DNA of 64,000 nucleotides from Candidatus Pantoea floridensis. Its GTDB lineage: Bacteria; Pseudomonadota; Gammaproteobacteria; Enterobacterales; Enterobacteriaceae. Each line of letters opens with the position of its first letter. Position 1 is the first letter of the stretch. Under the pieces are notes generated by a model, which saw nothing but the letters and a program-made list of their open reading frames with translations, searched no databases and was not told where the DNA came from. Made by a program: the position numbers and the translations under genes. The stretch lies in contig NZ_OCMY01000001.1 of NCBI RefSeq assembly GCF_900215435.1, positions 868,001 through 932,000 of the forward strand, given 5' to 3'. Positions 12,366 to 22,145 of this stretch are shown here, one piece after another.

Positions 12366-13606
12366 TGGCACGCTTGTTTCTCGCCTTGATCTTCTGCTTG
12401 CTGGCGACGCAGGCAGCCGCCGACGAGCGCTATCAGTTGGAAAAAGTGGTAGAGATCAGCCGCCACGGCGTCAGGCCCCCGACGCCAGGCAATCGCAAAG
12501 AGATTGAAGCCGCAACGGCACGGAGTTGGCCGCAGTGGAATACCGCTGATGGCGATCTCACCGGGCATGGCTATGCGGCAGTTGTGAATAAAGGGCGCTG
12601 GCAAGGCGAGCACTATCGCCAACTCGGGCTGCTAACCACCGGTTGTCCGGATAGTGCGCAGATCTACGTGCGTGCCAGCCCTCTGCAGCGCACGCGCGCC
12701 ACCGCCGATGCGCTGGTAGACGGCGCCTTTCCGGGCTGCGGCGTTCAGATCCATCATGTGGATGGCGATATCGATCCGTTATTCCAAAGTAATAAGCTGC
12801 CGTTCGCGGAGCTCGATCCCACGCAGGAAAAAGAGGCCATTGCCGCGAGAGCGGGTGATCTTGCAGCGTTACAACGGCGTTTACAGCCCGAAGTTCAGCA
12901 ATTGAAACAGGCCGTCTGCAGTAGCGATTGCGCCTTTTTTGATCGACCCTGGCAACTGCGGCAGACCAAAAGCGGCCACACTTATGTGCAGGGTTTGAGC
13001 GTGCTGGCGAGCATGGTGGAAACGCTACGGCTCGGCTGGAGCGAGAATTTGCCGCTCAGCCAGCTGGCGTGGGGAAACATCACCTCGGCGCGGCAAATCA
13101 GCGCCCTGCTGCCGTTGCTCACCACCAATTACGATCTCAGCAATGACGTGCCCTACATCGCCCAAAAGCGCGGTTCAATCCTGCTCGATGCGATTGTAAA
13201 AGGGTTAGATAACCGCGCTGATTCGCCAAATACCCGCTGGCTGCTGCTGGTCGCGCATGATACCAACATTGCTATGCTACGCACGCTGATGCATTTCAGC
13301 TGGCAGCTGCCCGGCTATGCGCGCGGCAATATTCCGCCCGGCAGCAGTTTAGTATTCGAGCGCTGGCGGGACACCACCGATAACACGCGTTTCCTGCGTA
13401 TCTATTTTCAGGCACAAAGCCTGGACGATCTGCGCCATCTCACGCCGATCGATTCACAACATCCGTTACTACGCGCAGAGTGGCATCAGCAAAACTGTCG
13501 TGAAACCAAGGTGGGTACGCTTTGCCCTTATCAATCAACCCTGCAACAGTTGAACCAAGCCATCGATCGCCATGCATTAAGTACGGTGGATTACCCTCAA
13601 CCCTAA
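12365..13606 (+). CDS. periplasmic histidine acid phosphatase (AppA/Agp type)
   Basis: Secreted phosphatase of branch-2 histidine acid phosphatases (phytase AppA or glucose-1-phosphatase Agp). The signal peptide MARLFLALIFCLLATQAAA precedes the catalytic EISRHGVRPPTPG motif, whose His takes the phosphate. The C-terminal LLVAHDTNIAML carries the HD proton donor. 413 aa is typical. The ATG overlaps the preceding stop as TGATG. Which of phytase or sugar phosphatase it is cannot be decided from sequence alone; the HDTN form resembles AppA. Confidence 0.9.
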   Translation: MARLFLALIFCLLATQAAADERYQLEKVVEISRHGVRPPTPGNRKEIEAATARSWPQWNTADGDLTGHGYAAVVNKGRWQGEHYRQLGLLTTGCPDSAQIYVRASPLQRTRATADALVDGAFPGCGVQIHHVDGDIDPLFQSNKLPFAELDPTQEKEAIAARAGDLAALQRRLQPEVQQLKQAVCSSDCAFFDRPWQLRQTKSGHTYVQGLSVLASMVETLRLGWSENLPLSQLAWGNITSARQISALLPLLTTNYDLSNDVPYIAQKRGSILLDAIVKGLDNRADSPNTRWLLLVAHDTNIAMLRTLMHFSWQLPGYARGNIPPGSSLVFERWRDTTDNTRFLRIYFQAQSLDDLRHLTPIDSQHPLLRAEWHQQNCRETKVGTLCPYQSTLQQLNQAIDRHALSTVDYPQP

Positions 13607-13815
13607 GATTGATTTCAATTACGCTTAAGCTCGATAAATGATGCGGGCTTAACTTTCCTGAAAAATTACTCAAGCTCAGCGTAAGTAACGATCTCATTCC
13701 GGCTGCGACTTTTCTCCTTTTAGCTTTCTCTATCCCGGCGCCAATAAAAATAGGATATGCTGCGCAAGTCAAACATCCCTTAGTAATACTCATTTTCTCT
13801 TTTTTGCAGTTTTTT

Positions 13816-13843
13816 CGGCGACAGGATGCGCCGATTTATTTTT
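13816..13843 (+). terminator. terminator-like hairpin downstream of the phosphatase pair
   Basis: CGGCG (13816-13820) pairs with CGCCG (13829-13833) across an 8-base loop and is followed by ATTTATTTTTT. It lies about 210 bases past the phosphatase stop, in an AT-rich stretch without genes (13607-13898). Confidence 0.55.
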
Positions 13844-13898
13844 TAACGCCCTGTATTCGTCCAAGCCCAAATCATTAATATCAATTTGGCTCACTATT

Positions 13899-14285
13899 AT
13901 GACTGCGACTGCCTCTCACCGCTATCGGGCGGACATCGACGGCCTGCGTGCCGTGGCCATTATCCTGATGGTACTGTTTCATTCCGGCGTCGCCACGCGG
14001 CATGGCGGCTTTATCGGTGTTGATGTGTTTTTTGTTATCTCTGGCTTTTTAATTGGCGGGATTATTAGTACAGAAATAGCCGAAGGGCGTTTCTCGTTTT
14101 ATCAATTCTATTTGCGCCGTATTCGTCGTATCGCCCCTGCGCTATTTTTTATGATGACGATATTGCTGCTGCTCGGATTTATTCTGCTTTCACCGCTGGA
14201 GTTCAGCCAGCTGGCGAAATACAGCGTGGCGGTATTTATCTCCGTGCCCAATAGGTTATTGCTGAAAAGCGGTGACTATTTTTAG
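13899..14285 (+). pseudogene. truncated membrane acyltransferase (OafA/acyltransferase-3 family)
   Basis: The first 128 residues of an acyltransferase-3 membrane protein: RYRADIDGLRAVAIILMVLF with the family start motif, then the catalytic-type HSGV, GGFIGVDVFFVISGFLIGG, and YLRRIRRIAPALFF. Full members run to 360-660 aa with ten membrane spans; this one stops after about three, just where the GYF motif is expected (SGDYF). A following frame (from about 14288) includes LIEDAPSVDVDP, which may be a remnant of a C-terminal SGNH domain. The gene looks broken by an internal deletion. Confidence 0.8.
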
Positions 14286-14373
14286 CAGTGATTCCGTCAG
14301 GCGGGCAAAAAAACACACTGATTGAGGATGCGCCCTCGGTGGATGTCGATCCGCTGCGCTCATTCATGGCAAT

Positions 14374-14397
14374 CAGGTGCGCAGAAATGCGCACCTG
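14374..14397. repeat. palindrome of the GGTGCGCA/TGCGCACC class after proY
   Basis: A 10-bp stem CAGGTGCGCA/TGCGCACCTG with a GAAA loop. The core differs from the intergenic repeat core GGTGCGCATGAATGCGCACC (57751-57770) at two bases. It sits 12 bases past the proY stop and may terminate proY. Confidence 0.7.
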
Positions 14398-14408
14398 GAA
14401 TAACAACC

Positions 14409-15764
14409 TCAGCGCTTATGCTTTTTCACCAGCGGCCACGCCAGTAACAGCAACACAATCCACGCGAAACCGACATACAGCGACACGCGCGTATCCGGGA
14501 AATAACCAATCAACCCGATGATAAACGCCAGGAACAGCACGCCGAACCACGCCGTGGCGCTGCCGCCCGGCATGGCAAACTGCAACTTACCGGCTTCTTC
14601 TTTGCCAATCTTGCGGCGGAAAGCGATCTGCGACAGCAGAATCATGATCCACACCCAAACGGTGGCAAAGGTCGCCAGCGAGGCGATCACCAGGAACACT
14701 TTTTCGGGCATCAGGTAATTCAGATACACCGCAACCAGCATCGCCAGCATCATCACCACAACAGTGACCCACGGAATGCCACGCTTAGAGATCTTCTGGA
14801 ACACCTTTGGTGCGTGGCCCTGCTGCGCCATGCCGTGCAGCATACGCCCTACGCCAAACACATCGCTGTTAATCGCTGACAGCGACGCCGTCAGCACCAC
14901 GAAGTTAAGGATCGAGGCCGCGGCGGCAATGCCCAAATGCTGGAAGGTCAGCACAAACGGGCTGCCTGAGGTGCCAACCTGGTTCCACGGATAAATCGAC
15001 ATGATCACGAACAGCGTGCCGACATAAAACACCAGGATACGCATCGGTACCGAGTTGATGGCGCGTGGAATTGAGGTCTTTGGATCGTCGGCTTCACCGG
15101 CCGTGATGCCGATAATCTCAATGCCGCCGTAGGCAAACATTACCATCTGCAGCGAAAGCAGCATGCCAACGATGCCGTGGGCGAAGAAGCCGCCGTTCGT
15201 CCAGAGATTGTGAATACCGGTCGGCTGCCCACCGTTGCCAATCCCCCAGAAAATCATGCCGAAGCCCGCGATGATCATAATGATGATGGTGGCGACTTTG
15301 AAGAACGAGAACCAGAACTCCACTTCGCCAAACACTTTCACACTCATCAGATTAATGGCACCGATAATCAGCACCACGCTCAGCACCCATATCCAGTGCG
15401 GCACCTCGGGGAACCACACGCCCATGTAGATACCAAAAGCCGTTACGTCGGCAATCGCCACAATCAGGATTTCAAAGCAGTAGGTCCAACCGGTGATGTA
15501 CCCCGCCAGCGGGCCGAGATAGTCCTGCGCATAGCGCGAGAAGGAGCTGGCCTGCGGATTGTTCACCGACATCTCACCCAGCGCGCGCATGATGATGTAC
15601 GCCACCGCACCGCCGATGATGTACGCCAGCAGCACGCTAGGGCCCGCCATTTTGATGGCATCAGCCGAGCCGTAAAACAGCCCAGTACCAATTGCCGATC
15701 CCAGCGCCATAAAGCGAATGTGGCGCGTGCTCAGTCCGCGTTTGAGCTTATTGGTTTCTTGCAT
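14409..15764 (-). CDS. proY: amino-acid permease ProY
   Basis: APC-superfamily inner-membrane transporter, cryptic proline permease in E. coli. 451 aa with about 12 membrane segments. The N-terminus [20 protein letters not shown] and [19 protein letters not shown] are typical of the AAT family; the [18 protein letters not shown]-type motif is present as [20 protein letters not shown]. The brnQ-proY order is conserved with E. coli. A strong terminator lies between the two genes, so proY likely depends on readthrough or its own promoter. Confidence 0.94.
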   Translation of the reverse strand: MQETNKLKRGLSTRHIRFMALGSAIGTGLFYGSADAIKMAGPSVLLAYIIGGAVAYIIMRALGEMSVNNPQASSFSRYAQDYLGPLAGYITGWTYCFEILIVAIADVTAFGIYMGVWFPEVPHWIWVLSVVLIIGAINLMSVKVFGEVEFWFSFFKVATIIIMIIAGFGMIFWGIGNGGQPTGIHNLWTNGGFFAHGIVGMLLSLQMVMFAYGGIEIIGITAGEADDPKTSIPRAINSVPMRILVFYVGTLFVIMSIYPWNQVGTSGSPFVLTFQHLGIAAAASILNFVVLTASLSAINSDVFGVGRMLHGMAQQGHAPKVFQKISKRGIPWVTVVVMMLAMLVAVYLNYLMPEKVFLVIASLATFATVWVWIMILLSQIAFRRKIGKEEAGKLQFAMPGGSATAWFGVLFLAFIIGLIGYFPDTRVSLYVGFAWIVLLLLAWPLVKKHKR

Positions 15765-15785
15765 AACACTCAGTACCTTGAAATG

Positions 15786-15810
15786 AAAAAACCACGGGCG
15801 AGCCCGTGGT
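15786..15810 (-). terminator. terminator of brnQ
   Basis: Perfect 9-bp stem ACCACGGGC/GCCCGTGGT with a GA spacer, followed on the minus strand by a T5-6 run. It lies 22 bases after the brnQ stop and upstream of proY. Confidence 0.9.
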
Positions 15811-15831
15811 CGAAATTAACAGCAGTGTCGC

Positions 15832-17151
15832 TTACTGATGCACAGCGACCTGTTCACGTCCTTTGGCCCGATCGACCACTGCGGCAATCACCAGCATCGC
15901 CAGTGACGGCGGCAACCAGGAGAGCCCCTGATCGGCCAGCGGCAGATGCTGGCTGAACAGCGGCAGCACATCTTTAAAGCTGGTAGTTTTAATCGCATCC
16001 ACGACACCGAAAAGCAGGCTTATCAGCATGGTCGGCGCAATGATACGCGTGCTTTTATTCCACCATTTCAGGGTGAAACTCAATACCACCAGCACGATGC
16101 ATGGCGGATAAATCGCCGTCAGCACCGGAATCGAGATCTGAATCAGATGGCTCAGGCCGAGATTCGACACCACCATGGAGAACAGACCCAAAATAAATAC
16201 CAGCGTTTTATACGACAGTGGCAGGTATTGCGCAAAGAATTCTGCACAAGCGCAGGTCAGTCCAACCGCCGTCACCATGCAGGCCACGAAGATCAGCGCC
16301 GCAAGGAAGAAGCTGCCCATGCCGCCGAACGTCTGCTGTACGTAAGCATGCAGAATCTCTGCACCGTTGGCGCTCTGCGCCACCAATGCACCGCTATCGT
16401 TGCCGAGTTTGAACAGCGTCAGATAAATCAGCGTTAAACCGATACCCGCGATGATGCCAGCCAGCATGGTGTAGCGCGTCAGCAATTTGGCATCTTCAAC
16501 ACCGCGTGAACGCGCCGCATTGACGATGACGATACCGAACACCAGTGCGCCCAGCGTATCCATGGTCAGATAACCGTTGACGAAACCGCTGGAGAAAGCC
16601 GCACGCTGATACTCTTCAGTGGCCGGCGACAGGCCGCCAGCTGGCCAGATCAGTACGGCAACGCCAAGTACAATCAGTGCCAGAATTTTCAGCGGTGCGA
16701 GGAAATGGCCCACGGTATCCAGCAATTTGCCCGGATAAAGCGAAATGCCGATCACCAGCGCGAAGTAAATCAGGCTGTAGATAAACAGCGGCATGGCGCC
16801 ATCGCCAGTCAGCGGAGCAATACCCACGGCAAAGGAGACGGTGGCCGTACGCGGAGTCGCAAATAGCGGTCCAACGGCCAGGTAGCAGACGGTTGCCAGC
16901 AGCAAACCAGCCGCTTTACCAATCGGTGAGCTCAGCGCATCAATGCCGCCGCCAACGCGCGCCAGCGCAATAACGGTGATCACCGGAAGACCTACAGCAG
17001 TGATCAGGAAGCCGAGAGCAGCCACCCAAACGTGTTCGCCAGACTGAATACCCACCATCGGTGGGAAGATAATATTTCCTGCGCCAACGAACAGGGCAAA
17101 CGTCATAAAGCCCAGCGCCAGGATATCCTTGGAGGTTAAACGGTGTGTCAT
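15832..17151 (-). CDS. brnQ: branched-chain amino acid transporter BrnQ
   Basis: Na+- or H+-coupled carrier for Leu, Ile and Val in the inner membrane. 439 aa as in E. coli, about 12 membrane segments. [20 protein letters not shown] and [20 protein letters not shown] at the N-terminus and [20 protein letters not shown]-like [13 protein letters not shown] are family marks. In E. coli it follows phoR directly; here two extra genes lie between. Confidence 0.98.
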   Translation of the reverse strand: MTHRLTSKDILALGFMTFALFVGAGNIIFPPMVGIQSGEHVWVAALGFLITAVGLPVITVIALARVGGGIDALSSPIGKAAGLLLATVCYLAVGPLFATPRTATVSFAVGIAPLTGDGAMPLFIYSLIYFALVIGISLYPGKLLDTVGHFLAPLKILALIVLGVAVLIWPAGGLSPATEEYQRAAFSSGFVNGYLTMDTLGALVFGIVIVNAARSRGVEDAKLLTRYTMLAGIIAGIGLTLIYLTLFKLGNDSGALVAQSANGAEILHAYVQQTFGGMGSFFLAALIFVACMVTAVGLTCACAEFFAQYLPLSYKTLVFILGLFSMVVSNLGLSHLIQISIPVLTAIYPPCIVLVVLSFTLKWWNKSTRIIAPTMLISLLFGVVDAIKTTSFKDVLPLFSQHLPLADQGLSWLPPSLAMLVIAAVVDRAKGREQVAVHQ

Positions 17152-17553
17152 AAACTTCTGTACTGCCTGTAGCTGATGTTGCGGTGGAAGTTGGGTTCGT
17201 GTTGTCCTCTGGATGCGCTAAAACAAGGGCTTAACTGACAAGACCAGCGTGTTATACCGGTCAAAACGCCAAAGCGCAGGTGATTTAAACTACTTTTCTT
17301 CTGTTCGCAGAGGGATAAATCGACAACGGCGCAAATTAGAACGTTTATAGCGAAGAAAGGCAATACAGGATCGGAAAACCAGAAGGATATAACAAGATAG
17401 CGGCATAAAGCAGTGAATCACGGCGGATTAGCGGTAAAACACCCCAGATGATTTGCTTAAACTTTCCTCAGAGCGAAAGATCTCTTTGCATAAATCCGCC
17501 TGAAAATGCACAAAAGGCGCGATTTACGCGCCTGTTTGCTCAGGTTTACAGCA
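17152..17553. other. intergenic region between MetE-like gene and brnQ
   Basis: About 400 bases with no convincing gene on either strand. The distal end holds the terminator of the methyltransferase gene (17511-17533). The rest must contain the brnQ promoter, but I could not pick a clear -35/-10 pair or operator. Confidence 0.6.
17511..17533 (-). terminator. terminator of the MetE-like gene
   Basis: Stem AGGCGCG/CGCGCCT with loop ATTTA; on the minus strand TTTTG follows. Lies 21 bases past the stop of the methyltransferase gene. Confidence 0.85.
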
Positions 17554-18657
17554 TCACCAAACGCTTTTGGCGATATCGACCACCAGACGAATCTTCTGCC
17601 ACTGCTGCGCTTCGCTCAGGCTGTTCCCCTCTTCCGTTGAGGCAAAACCACACTGTGGGCTCAGGCAAATCTGCTCCAGGCTTACGAACTGCGACGCTTC
17701 CTGCAGACGTGCTTTCACCTGCTGCGCGTCTTCCAGCTCGCCGGTTTTGGTGGTGATCAGCCCGAGAACCACCTGCTGATGGCCTGGCTTGAGGAAGCGC
17801 AACGGTTCAAAGCCACCCGAACGCTCGTTATCATACTCCAGATAGAAGGCATCAATATTTACCCCGCCAAACAGCACTTCGGCCACCGGTTCATAGCCGC
17901 CTTCAGAGATCCAGGTTGAACGGAAGTTGCCGCGACACACATGCAGCCCAACGGTCAGATCTGCTGGTTTGCCTTCCAGCGCGCTGTTCAGTACGTGAGC
18001 GTAGATGCGCGCCAGTTCCTGTGGATCTTCACCCCGTTCACGGATCTGCTGCTGCTGTTCGGTAGAGCACAGATAGGCCCATACCGTGTCATCCAGCTGC
18101 AAATAACGGCAGCCTGCGTCGTAAAACGCTTTGATAGCATCTTTGTAGGTTTGCGCCAGATCGGCGAAGTATTGCTTAAGGTCGGGATAAACCGTGGCAT
18201 CAATCACCTTACGGCCGCCGCGGAAGTGCAGCACGCTTGGGCTCGGAATGGTCATCTTCGCCACCGCATCGCCCGCAATGCTTTGCAGGAAACGGAAGTG
18301 ATCCAGCATTGGGTGATGCGGATTAAAAGCCACTTTGCCGGTGACTTTCACGCCGTGGGCTTTGGTCTGTACGCCATTGAATTGAATGCCCTGCTCCGCC
18401 TCGAACAGCTCAACGCCGAGCAGATCGCCGAAGAAATCGAAGTGCCACCATGCACGACGGAATTCACCATCGGTAACGATTTGCAGGCCATTGGCGCGCT
18501 GCTGCTCGACGACATTGCGGATTTCACGGTCTTCAACCTGACGCAGTTGGTCAGCATTGATTTCACCTTTGGCGAACTGCTCGCGCGCCTGCTTGATAGC
18601 GGCAGGACGCAAGAAACTTCCCACGGTATCGGCACGGAACGGGGCTTGAGCTGGCAT
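17554..18657 (-). CDS. cobalamin-independent methionine synthase II family protein
   Basis: Homologue of the C-terminal catalytic half of MetE (YxjG/MetE-C type), expected to move a methyl group to homocysteine from a simple donor. 367 aa. Zinc ligands appear in LHVCRGNFRS, the EYDNERSG segment and SPQCGFAS. The substrate segment YLQLDDTVWAYL is also seen. ATG at 18657 was chosen because AAGGAGT precedes it. A MetJ-like box array lies 60-83 bases upstream, which supports a methionine role. Not present between brnQ and phoR in E. coli. Confidence 0.9.
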   Translation of the reverse strand: MPAQAPFRADTVGSFLRPAAIKQAREQFAKGEINADQLRQVEDREIRNVVEQQRANGLQIVTDGEFRRAWWHFDFFGDLLGVELFEAEQGIQFNGVQTKAHGVKVTGKVAFNPHHPMLDHFRFLQSIAGDAVAKMTIPSPSVLHFRGGRKVIDATVYPDLKQYFADLAQTYKDAIKAFYDAGCRYLQLDDTVWAYLCSTEQQQQIRERGEDPQELARIYAHVLNSALEGKPADLTVGLHVCRGNFRSTWISEGGYEPVAEVLFGGVNIDAFYLEYDNERSGGFEPLRFLKPGHQQVVLGLITTKTGELEDAQQVKARLQEASQFVSLEQICLSPQCGFASTEEGNSLSEAQQWQKIRLVVDIAKSVW

Positions 18658-18716
18658 CTTCACTCCTTTAACCCCACGTATAATTACGACAGGGTATAAT
18701 TTCATTGGGTTATTTT

Positions 18717-18740
18717 AGCCATCTGGATGGCTACATGTCC
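18717..18740 (-). promoter_or_regulatory. MetJ-like operator (three tandem 8-bp met boxes)
   Basis: AGCCATCT-GGATGGCT-ACATGTCC matches the consensus AGACGTCT at 6, 5 and 5 of 8 positions in strict 8-base register. The first two boxes together form the palindrome AGCCATC/GATGGCT. Placement upstream of a MetE-family gene fits methionine repression. Confidence 0.75.
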
Positions 18741-18825
18741 AAGAAGAGTGCCACGCTATGCTCATCCCGGCAACAGAAGAAATTTCAGCTCACATGAAGG
18801 AATTTCATGATCAGATGCACGTTCT

Positions 18826-19752
18826 TCAATTTCCTTCAATGGCGGCACGCGACTGTGCCATTTGGCTGTCCGATAACGGCAGATAACCGGCTTCGCTCAC
18901 CCGCCGCTGTCCTTGTGGTGATAGCACCTGATGCAGGAAGGCATTGACCAGCGGCGGTAAGGGTTTGCCCGGCGCTTTATTCACGTAGATATACAGCGGA
19001 CGCGACCACGGATAACGGCCGCTACGAATGGATTCGGCATCCGGCATCACGCTTTCGCCCGCCGGCGTATCCACCGGCAGCATTTTCACACCGCTGAGAT
19101 GAAAGCCAAAGCTAGCGTAGCCAATGCTGTTCGGTGTGGCGGCGACGGCCTGTACCACCGCTGCGGAACCGGGAAATTCAGCGACATCCGCCCGAAAATC
19201 GCCGTTACACAGCGCCTGCTGCTTAAAAAAGCCCCAGGTGCCTGAAGCGGAGTTGCGGCCGTAGCGCTGAATGCTGCGCGTCGTCCATGCGCCGCGACTC
19301 AAGCCGAGATCGCCCCAGTGCTGCGGCACCTGTTGCGCGCCACACAGTCGGGTAATGGAAAACAGCGCATCAAGCTGCTGCGGCGCGATGTGCGACAGCG
19401 GATTGTCCTGATTAACGACCACCACCAGCGCATCCATCGCCACCGGAACCGCCAGCGGCGGGTAGCCGTAGCGGGCGATAAACAGCTGACGTTCATCACT
19501 CTGCATCGGACGGCTCATTGCCCCCAGCTGCGCCGCTCCCGCCGCCAGTGCGGTAGGCGCCGTTGAGGATCCCGCCGCCTGTACCTGCACGTTCACACCC
19601 GGTGACTGGCGGCTGAAATCTTCCCCCCACAACGTCATCAGGTAACCTAGCGTATCCGATCCCACGCTGCTGAGATTGCCCGTCAGCATAGTTTGTTGGG
19701 CGTGCGCTAAAGCAGAGCAAAGCAGCAAGCAGGAGAGCAACAGCGATTTCAT
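18826..19752 (-). CDS. PstS-like phosphate-binding periplasmic protein
   Basis: Secreted substrate-binding protein of the phosphate class. Signal peptide MKSLLLSCLLLCSALAHAQ; mature part has VGSDTLGYLMTLWGEDF, QAAGSSTAPTALAAGAAQLG and RNSASGTWGFFKQQALC, where Ser/Thr/Arg side chains hold phosphate in PstS. 308 aa. No pstC, pstA or pstB accompanies it. It lies downstream of phoR on the same strand, separated by 178 bases and a palindromic repeat. It may feed the main Pst system or act as a phosphate scavenger. Confidence 0.88.
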   Translation of the reverse strand: MKSLLLSCLLLCSALAHAQQTMLTGNLSSVGSDTLGYLMTLWGEDFSRQSPGVNVQVQAAGSSTAPTALAAGAAQLGAMSRPMQSDERQLFIARYGYPPLAVPVAMDALVVVVNQDNPLSHIAPQQLDALFSITRLCGAQQVPQHWGDLGLSRGAWTTRSIQRYGRNSASGTWGFFKQQALCNGDFRADVAEFPGSAAVVQAVAATPNSIGYASFGFHLSGVKMLPVDTPAGESVMPDAESIRSGRYPWSRPLYIYVNKAPGKPLPPLVNAFLHQVLSPQGQRRVSEAGYLPLSDSQMAQSRAAIEGN

Positions 19753-19845
19753 GAGTGGTTCCGCAATTCAATAAGGGCTCTATTCTGTCGCGGCGCGATT
19801 TATCGCGCAATTAAATGCGTCATGGCAGCCAGCGAGGCGCGAATA

Positions 19846-19910
19846 GGTCGCCATGAATGGCGCCCCTACGTTTGCGGAGCTGGGTTTTCGTAGGGTGCGC
19901 ACCTGAATGC
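19846..19910. repeat. mosaic palindromic repeat, copy between phoR and pstS-like gene
   Basis: GGTCGCCATGAATGGCGCCC with flanking CTACG, then a spacer and CGTAGGGTGCGCACC. This is one full A core (one mismatch in the stem) joined to half a B core. It belongs to the family described for 27041, 30475, 33181, 57694 and 62556. Confidence 0.8.
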
Positions 19911-19930
19911 ATAGGCAATAAATTGACTCA

Positions 19931-21244
19931 CTAGGTGTTAACACGCTCTTGAGCCACGTTAGCCACAATCAACCGTGGTGGCAGAAGAAAGCTGAAGCAG
20001 GTTTCCTGATGCGGCACGCTGGTGATCTCCAGCCGCGCATTATGATGGCCCAACGCGTGTTTCACGATCGCCAGCCCTAGCCCGCTACCGCCGGTGGCGC
20101 GCGAACGTGCTTTATCCACGCGATAGAAGCGTTCAGTCAGGCGCGGCAAGTGCTGCTCGCTGATGCCGGGGCCGTCATCGCACACCTTAAACTGCGCGCC
20201 TTGTTTGGTACGCAGCCAGCTGATGTCGATACGCGTCCCTTCCGGCGTGTGGTTCACAGCGTTGTACACCAGATTGGAAATGGCGCTGCGCAGTTGCTCA
20301 TCATTGCCAAATACTTTGAGATGCGGGTCGGTATGGAAATGGAGGGTATGACGTCCCTGACTTAACGTTTCTGCTTCACGCTGCAGCAGCAGCAGCATGC
20401 CCGGCACATCTACCGTCTCTTTCAGATCGATGGCCGGCGCCGCTTCAATACGCGATAAGGTCAGCAACTGTTTTACCAGGCTGTCCATGCGGCGCGTTTG
20501 CTCTTGCATGGTGTGCAGCGCTTTGCTGCGCGTGCGCTCGTTCATCACTGCGTCATCCATCATTTCCAGATAACCCTGCAACACGGTGAGCGGCGTGCGC
20601 AGTTCATGACTAACGTTGGCAAAGAAGTTACGTCGCGCGCCTTCCAGCTGGTGCATCTGGGTGACATCGCGCGCCACCATCAGCCATTGCCCTTCACTGT
20701 AAGGCATCACGCGGAATTCCATATGATGCTGATTATTGAGGATCTGCGTCAGCGGCGCGTCAAAATTGCGCTGACGGATATAGCGGGAAAACTCGGGATA
20801 GCGCAGTAAGTTGAGGATGTTCTGCCCGTTATCCTCTGGCCAGCGCAAGCCCAGATGCTGCTGCGCCAGGCCATTACACCAGAAAATGGTGCCCTCTTCG
20901 GTGGTGAGCACCACGGCATCCGGCAGCGATTCTGCGCCGCTACGGAAACGTTTGATCAGGTTACCCAGCTCGCGCCGACGCCGGCGGTTACGCAGCTGCA
21001 TCTGATACAAACCGTAAAACAGCGGTTCCCAGCTACCGCGCCCGGCAGGCGGCGTCATGGAGCGATCGACCCATAGCCAGTGCGACAAGCGCATGAGATT
21101 CCTGAAGTGCCAAAACAACACGCCGGTGACGGCAATCAGTAGCAGCCACGGCAGATAACCGAACAACAGACCGAGCACCAGCGCAGGTAAACACACCAGC
21201 GCCAGCTCAATCAACAATCTCTTCCAGGAGAGTCGTTCCAGCAC
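19931..21244 (-). CDS. phoR: phosphate regulon sensor kinase PhoR
   Basis: Inner-membrane histidine kinase that phosphorylates PhoB under phosphate limitation. Two N-terminal membrane segments (about 10-50), a charged region, PAS domain (about 95-195), H box [18 protein letters not shown] with the phosphorylated His, and the C-terminal ATP domain with [20 protein letters not shown] and [14 protein letters not shown]. 437 aa. It starts 14 bases after phoB and is probably co-transcribed with it. Confidence 0.98.
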   Translation of the reverse strand: MLERLSWKRLLIELALVCLPALVLGLLFGYLPWLLLIAVTGVLFWHFRNLMRLSHWLWVDRSMTPPAGRGSWEPLFYGLYQMQLRNRRRRRELGNLIKRFRSGAESLPDAVVLTTEEGTIFWCNGLAQQHLGLRWPEDNGQNILNLLRYPEFSRYIRQRNFDAPLTQILNNQHHMEFRVMPYSEGQWLMVARDVTQMHQLEGARRNFFANVSHELRTPLTVLQGYLEMMDDAVMNERTRSKALHTMQEQTRRMDSLVKQLLTLSRIEAAPAIDLKETVDVPGMLLLLQREAETLSQGRHTLHFHTDPHLKVFGNDEQLRSAISNLVYNAVNHTPEGTRIDISWLRTKQGAQFKVCDDGPGISEQHLPRLTERFYRVDKARSRATGGSGLGLAIVKHALGHHNARLEITSVPHQETCFSFLLPPRLIVANVAQERVNT

Positions 21245-21258
21245 GGTAAAAACTCCGT

Positions 21259-21948
21259 TTAGTAGCGGGCAGAGAAACGATACCCTGTTCCGCGAACGGT
21301 TTGAACCATGCGATCGTGGCCGGTGAGCTCCAGCGCTTTGCGTAAACGGCGAATATGCACATCGACGGTACGATCTTCGACATACACATTGGTGCCCCAG
21401 ACGTGGTTCAACAGCTGCTCGCGACTGTAGACGCGTTCCGGGTGGGTCATAAAGAAGTGCAGTAATTTATATTCGGTCGGTCCCATCTCCAGCGGCGTGG
21501 TTTCGGACATCACGCGATGCGAGGAGGGATCGAGGCTTAAACCCTGCATCTCAATCACCTCTTCCACCGCCATCGGTGAAATTCGGCGCATGACCGCTTT
21601 GATACGCGCCATCAACTCTTTCGGCGAGAACGGCTTGGTGATGTAATCATCCGCGCCCACTTCCAGACCACGCACGCGATCTTCCTCTTCACCACGCGCC
21701 GTCAGCATCATCACCGGAATGTCGCGCGTCATCGCTTCGCGTTTCAAATGTTTAATAAATTGAATGCCACTGCCACCGGGCAACATCCAATCCAGCAGAA
21801 TTAAATCAGGCCAGGGTTCGATCAGCTTACCAATCGCGCTGTCATAATCTTCCGCCTCAATAGGCTGGTAATCATTCTGTTCCAGCACGAAACATAACAT
21901 TTCACGGATGGGAGCTTCGTCTTCCACAACCAAAATGCGCTTAGCCAT
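21259..21948 (-). CDS. phoB: phosphate regulon response regulator PhoB
   Basis: OmpR-class transcription factor, 229 aa as in E. coli. The receiver domain has acidic residues in [10 protein letters not shown], the phospho-Asp in [13 protein letters not shown] and the Lys in [13 protein letters not shown]. The winged-helix domain ends [19 protein letters not shown] box lies upstream, so it should activate itself. Start preceded by AGGAG. Confidence 0.99.
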   Translation of the reverse strand: MAKRILVVEDEAPIREMLCFVLEQNDYQPIEAEDYDSAIGKLIEPWPDLILLDWMLPGGSGIQFIKHLKREAMTRDIPVMMLTARGEEEDRVRGLEVGADDYITKPFSPKELMARIKAVMRRISPMAVEEVIEMQGLSLDPSSHRVMSETTPLEMGPTEYKLLHFFMTHPERVYSREQLLNHVWGTNVYVEDRTVDVHIRRLRKALELTGHDRMVQTVRGTGYRFSARY

Positions 21949-21964
21949 TGTAACTCCTGCTAGT

Positions 21965-21979
21965 GTGACACCGTGTCAC
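21965..21979. promoter_or_regulatory. perfect dyad in the phoB leader
   Basis: GTGACAC-C-GTGTCAC, 7-bp arms with a one-base centre, 17 bases upstream of the phoB ATG and inside the likely leader. It could be an operator or a small RNA hairpin near the ribosome site. I do not recognise the cognate factor. Confidence 0.5.
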
Positions 21980-22000
21980 TGGGATTTGCGGCGCCATTAT

Positions 22001-22018
22001 GCGTCAGTTTTATGACAC
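22001..22018 (-). promoter_or_regulatory. PHO box upstream of phoB
   Basis: On the minus strand GTGTCATAAAACTGACGC fits the PhoB consensus CTGTCATAWAWCTGTCAY in most positions. An adjoining TTTCATAAAAGTGTCAT (22013-22029) gives a second overlapping 11-base unit. Position about 50-70 bases before the ATG suits activation. Confidence 0.85.
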
Positions 22019-22145
22019 TTTTATGAAAACCCCGCCCCGTGATAAATAGATAAAAAACAGAAATGTGACAAGCAAAATCCCCTTTTTTCGTTTGCTACTG
22101 AAGCCGTTATACTTGCGCATTGTTTTTATTTAGCAGGAAGCATAC

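Noticed and set aside
17941-18699. 252-codon plus-strand frame over the MetE-like gene
   Set aside because: The minus-strand frame has zinc ligands and family motifs; the plus frame shows none.
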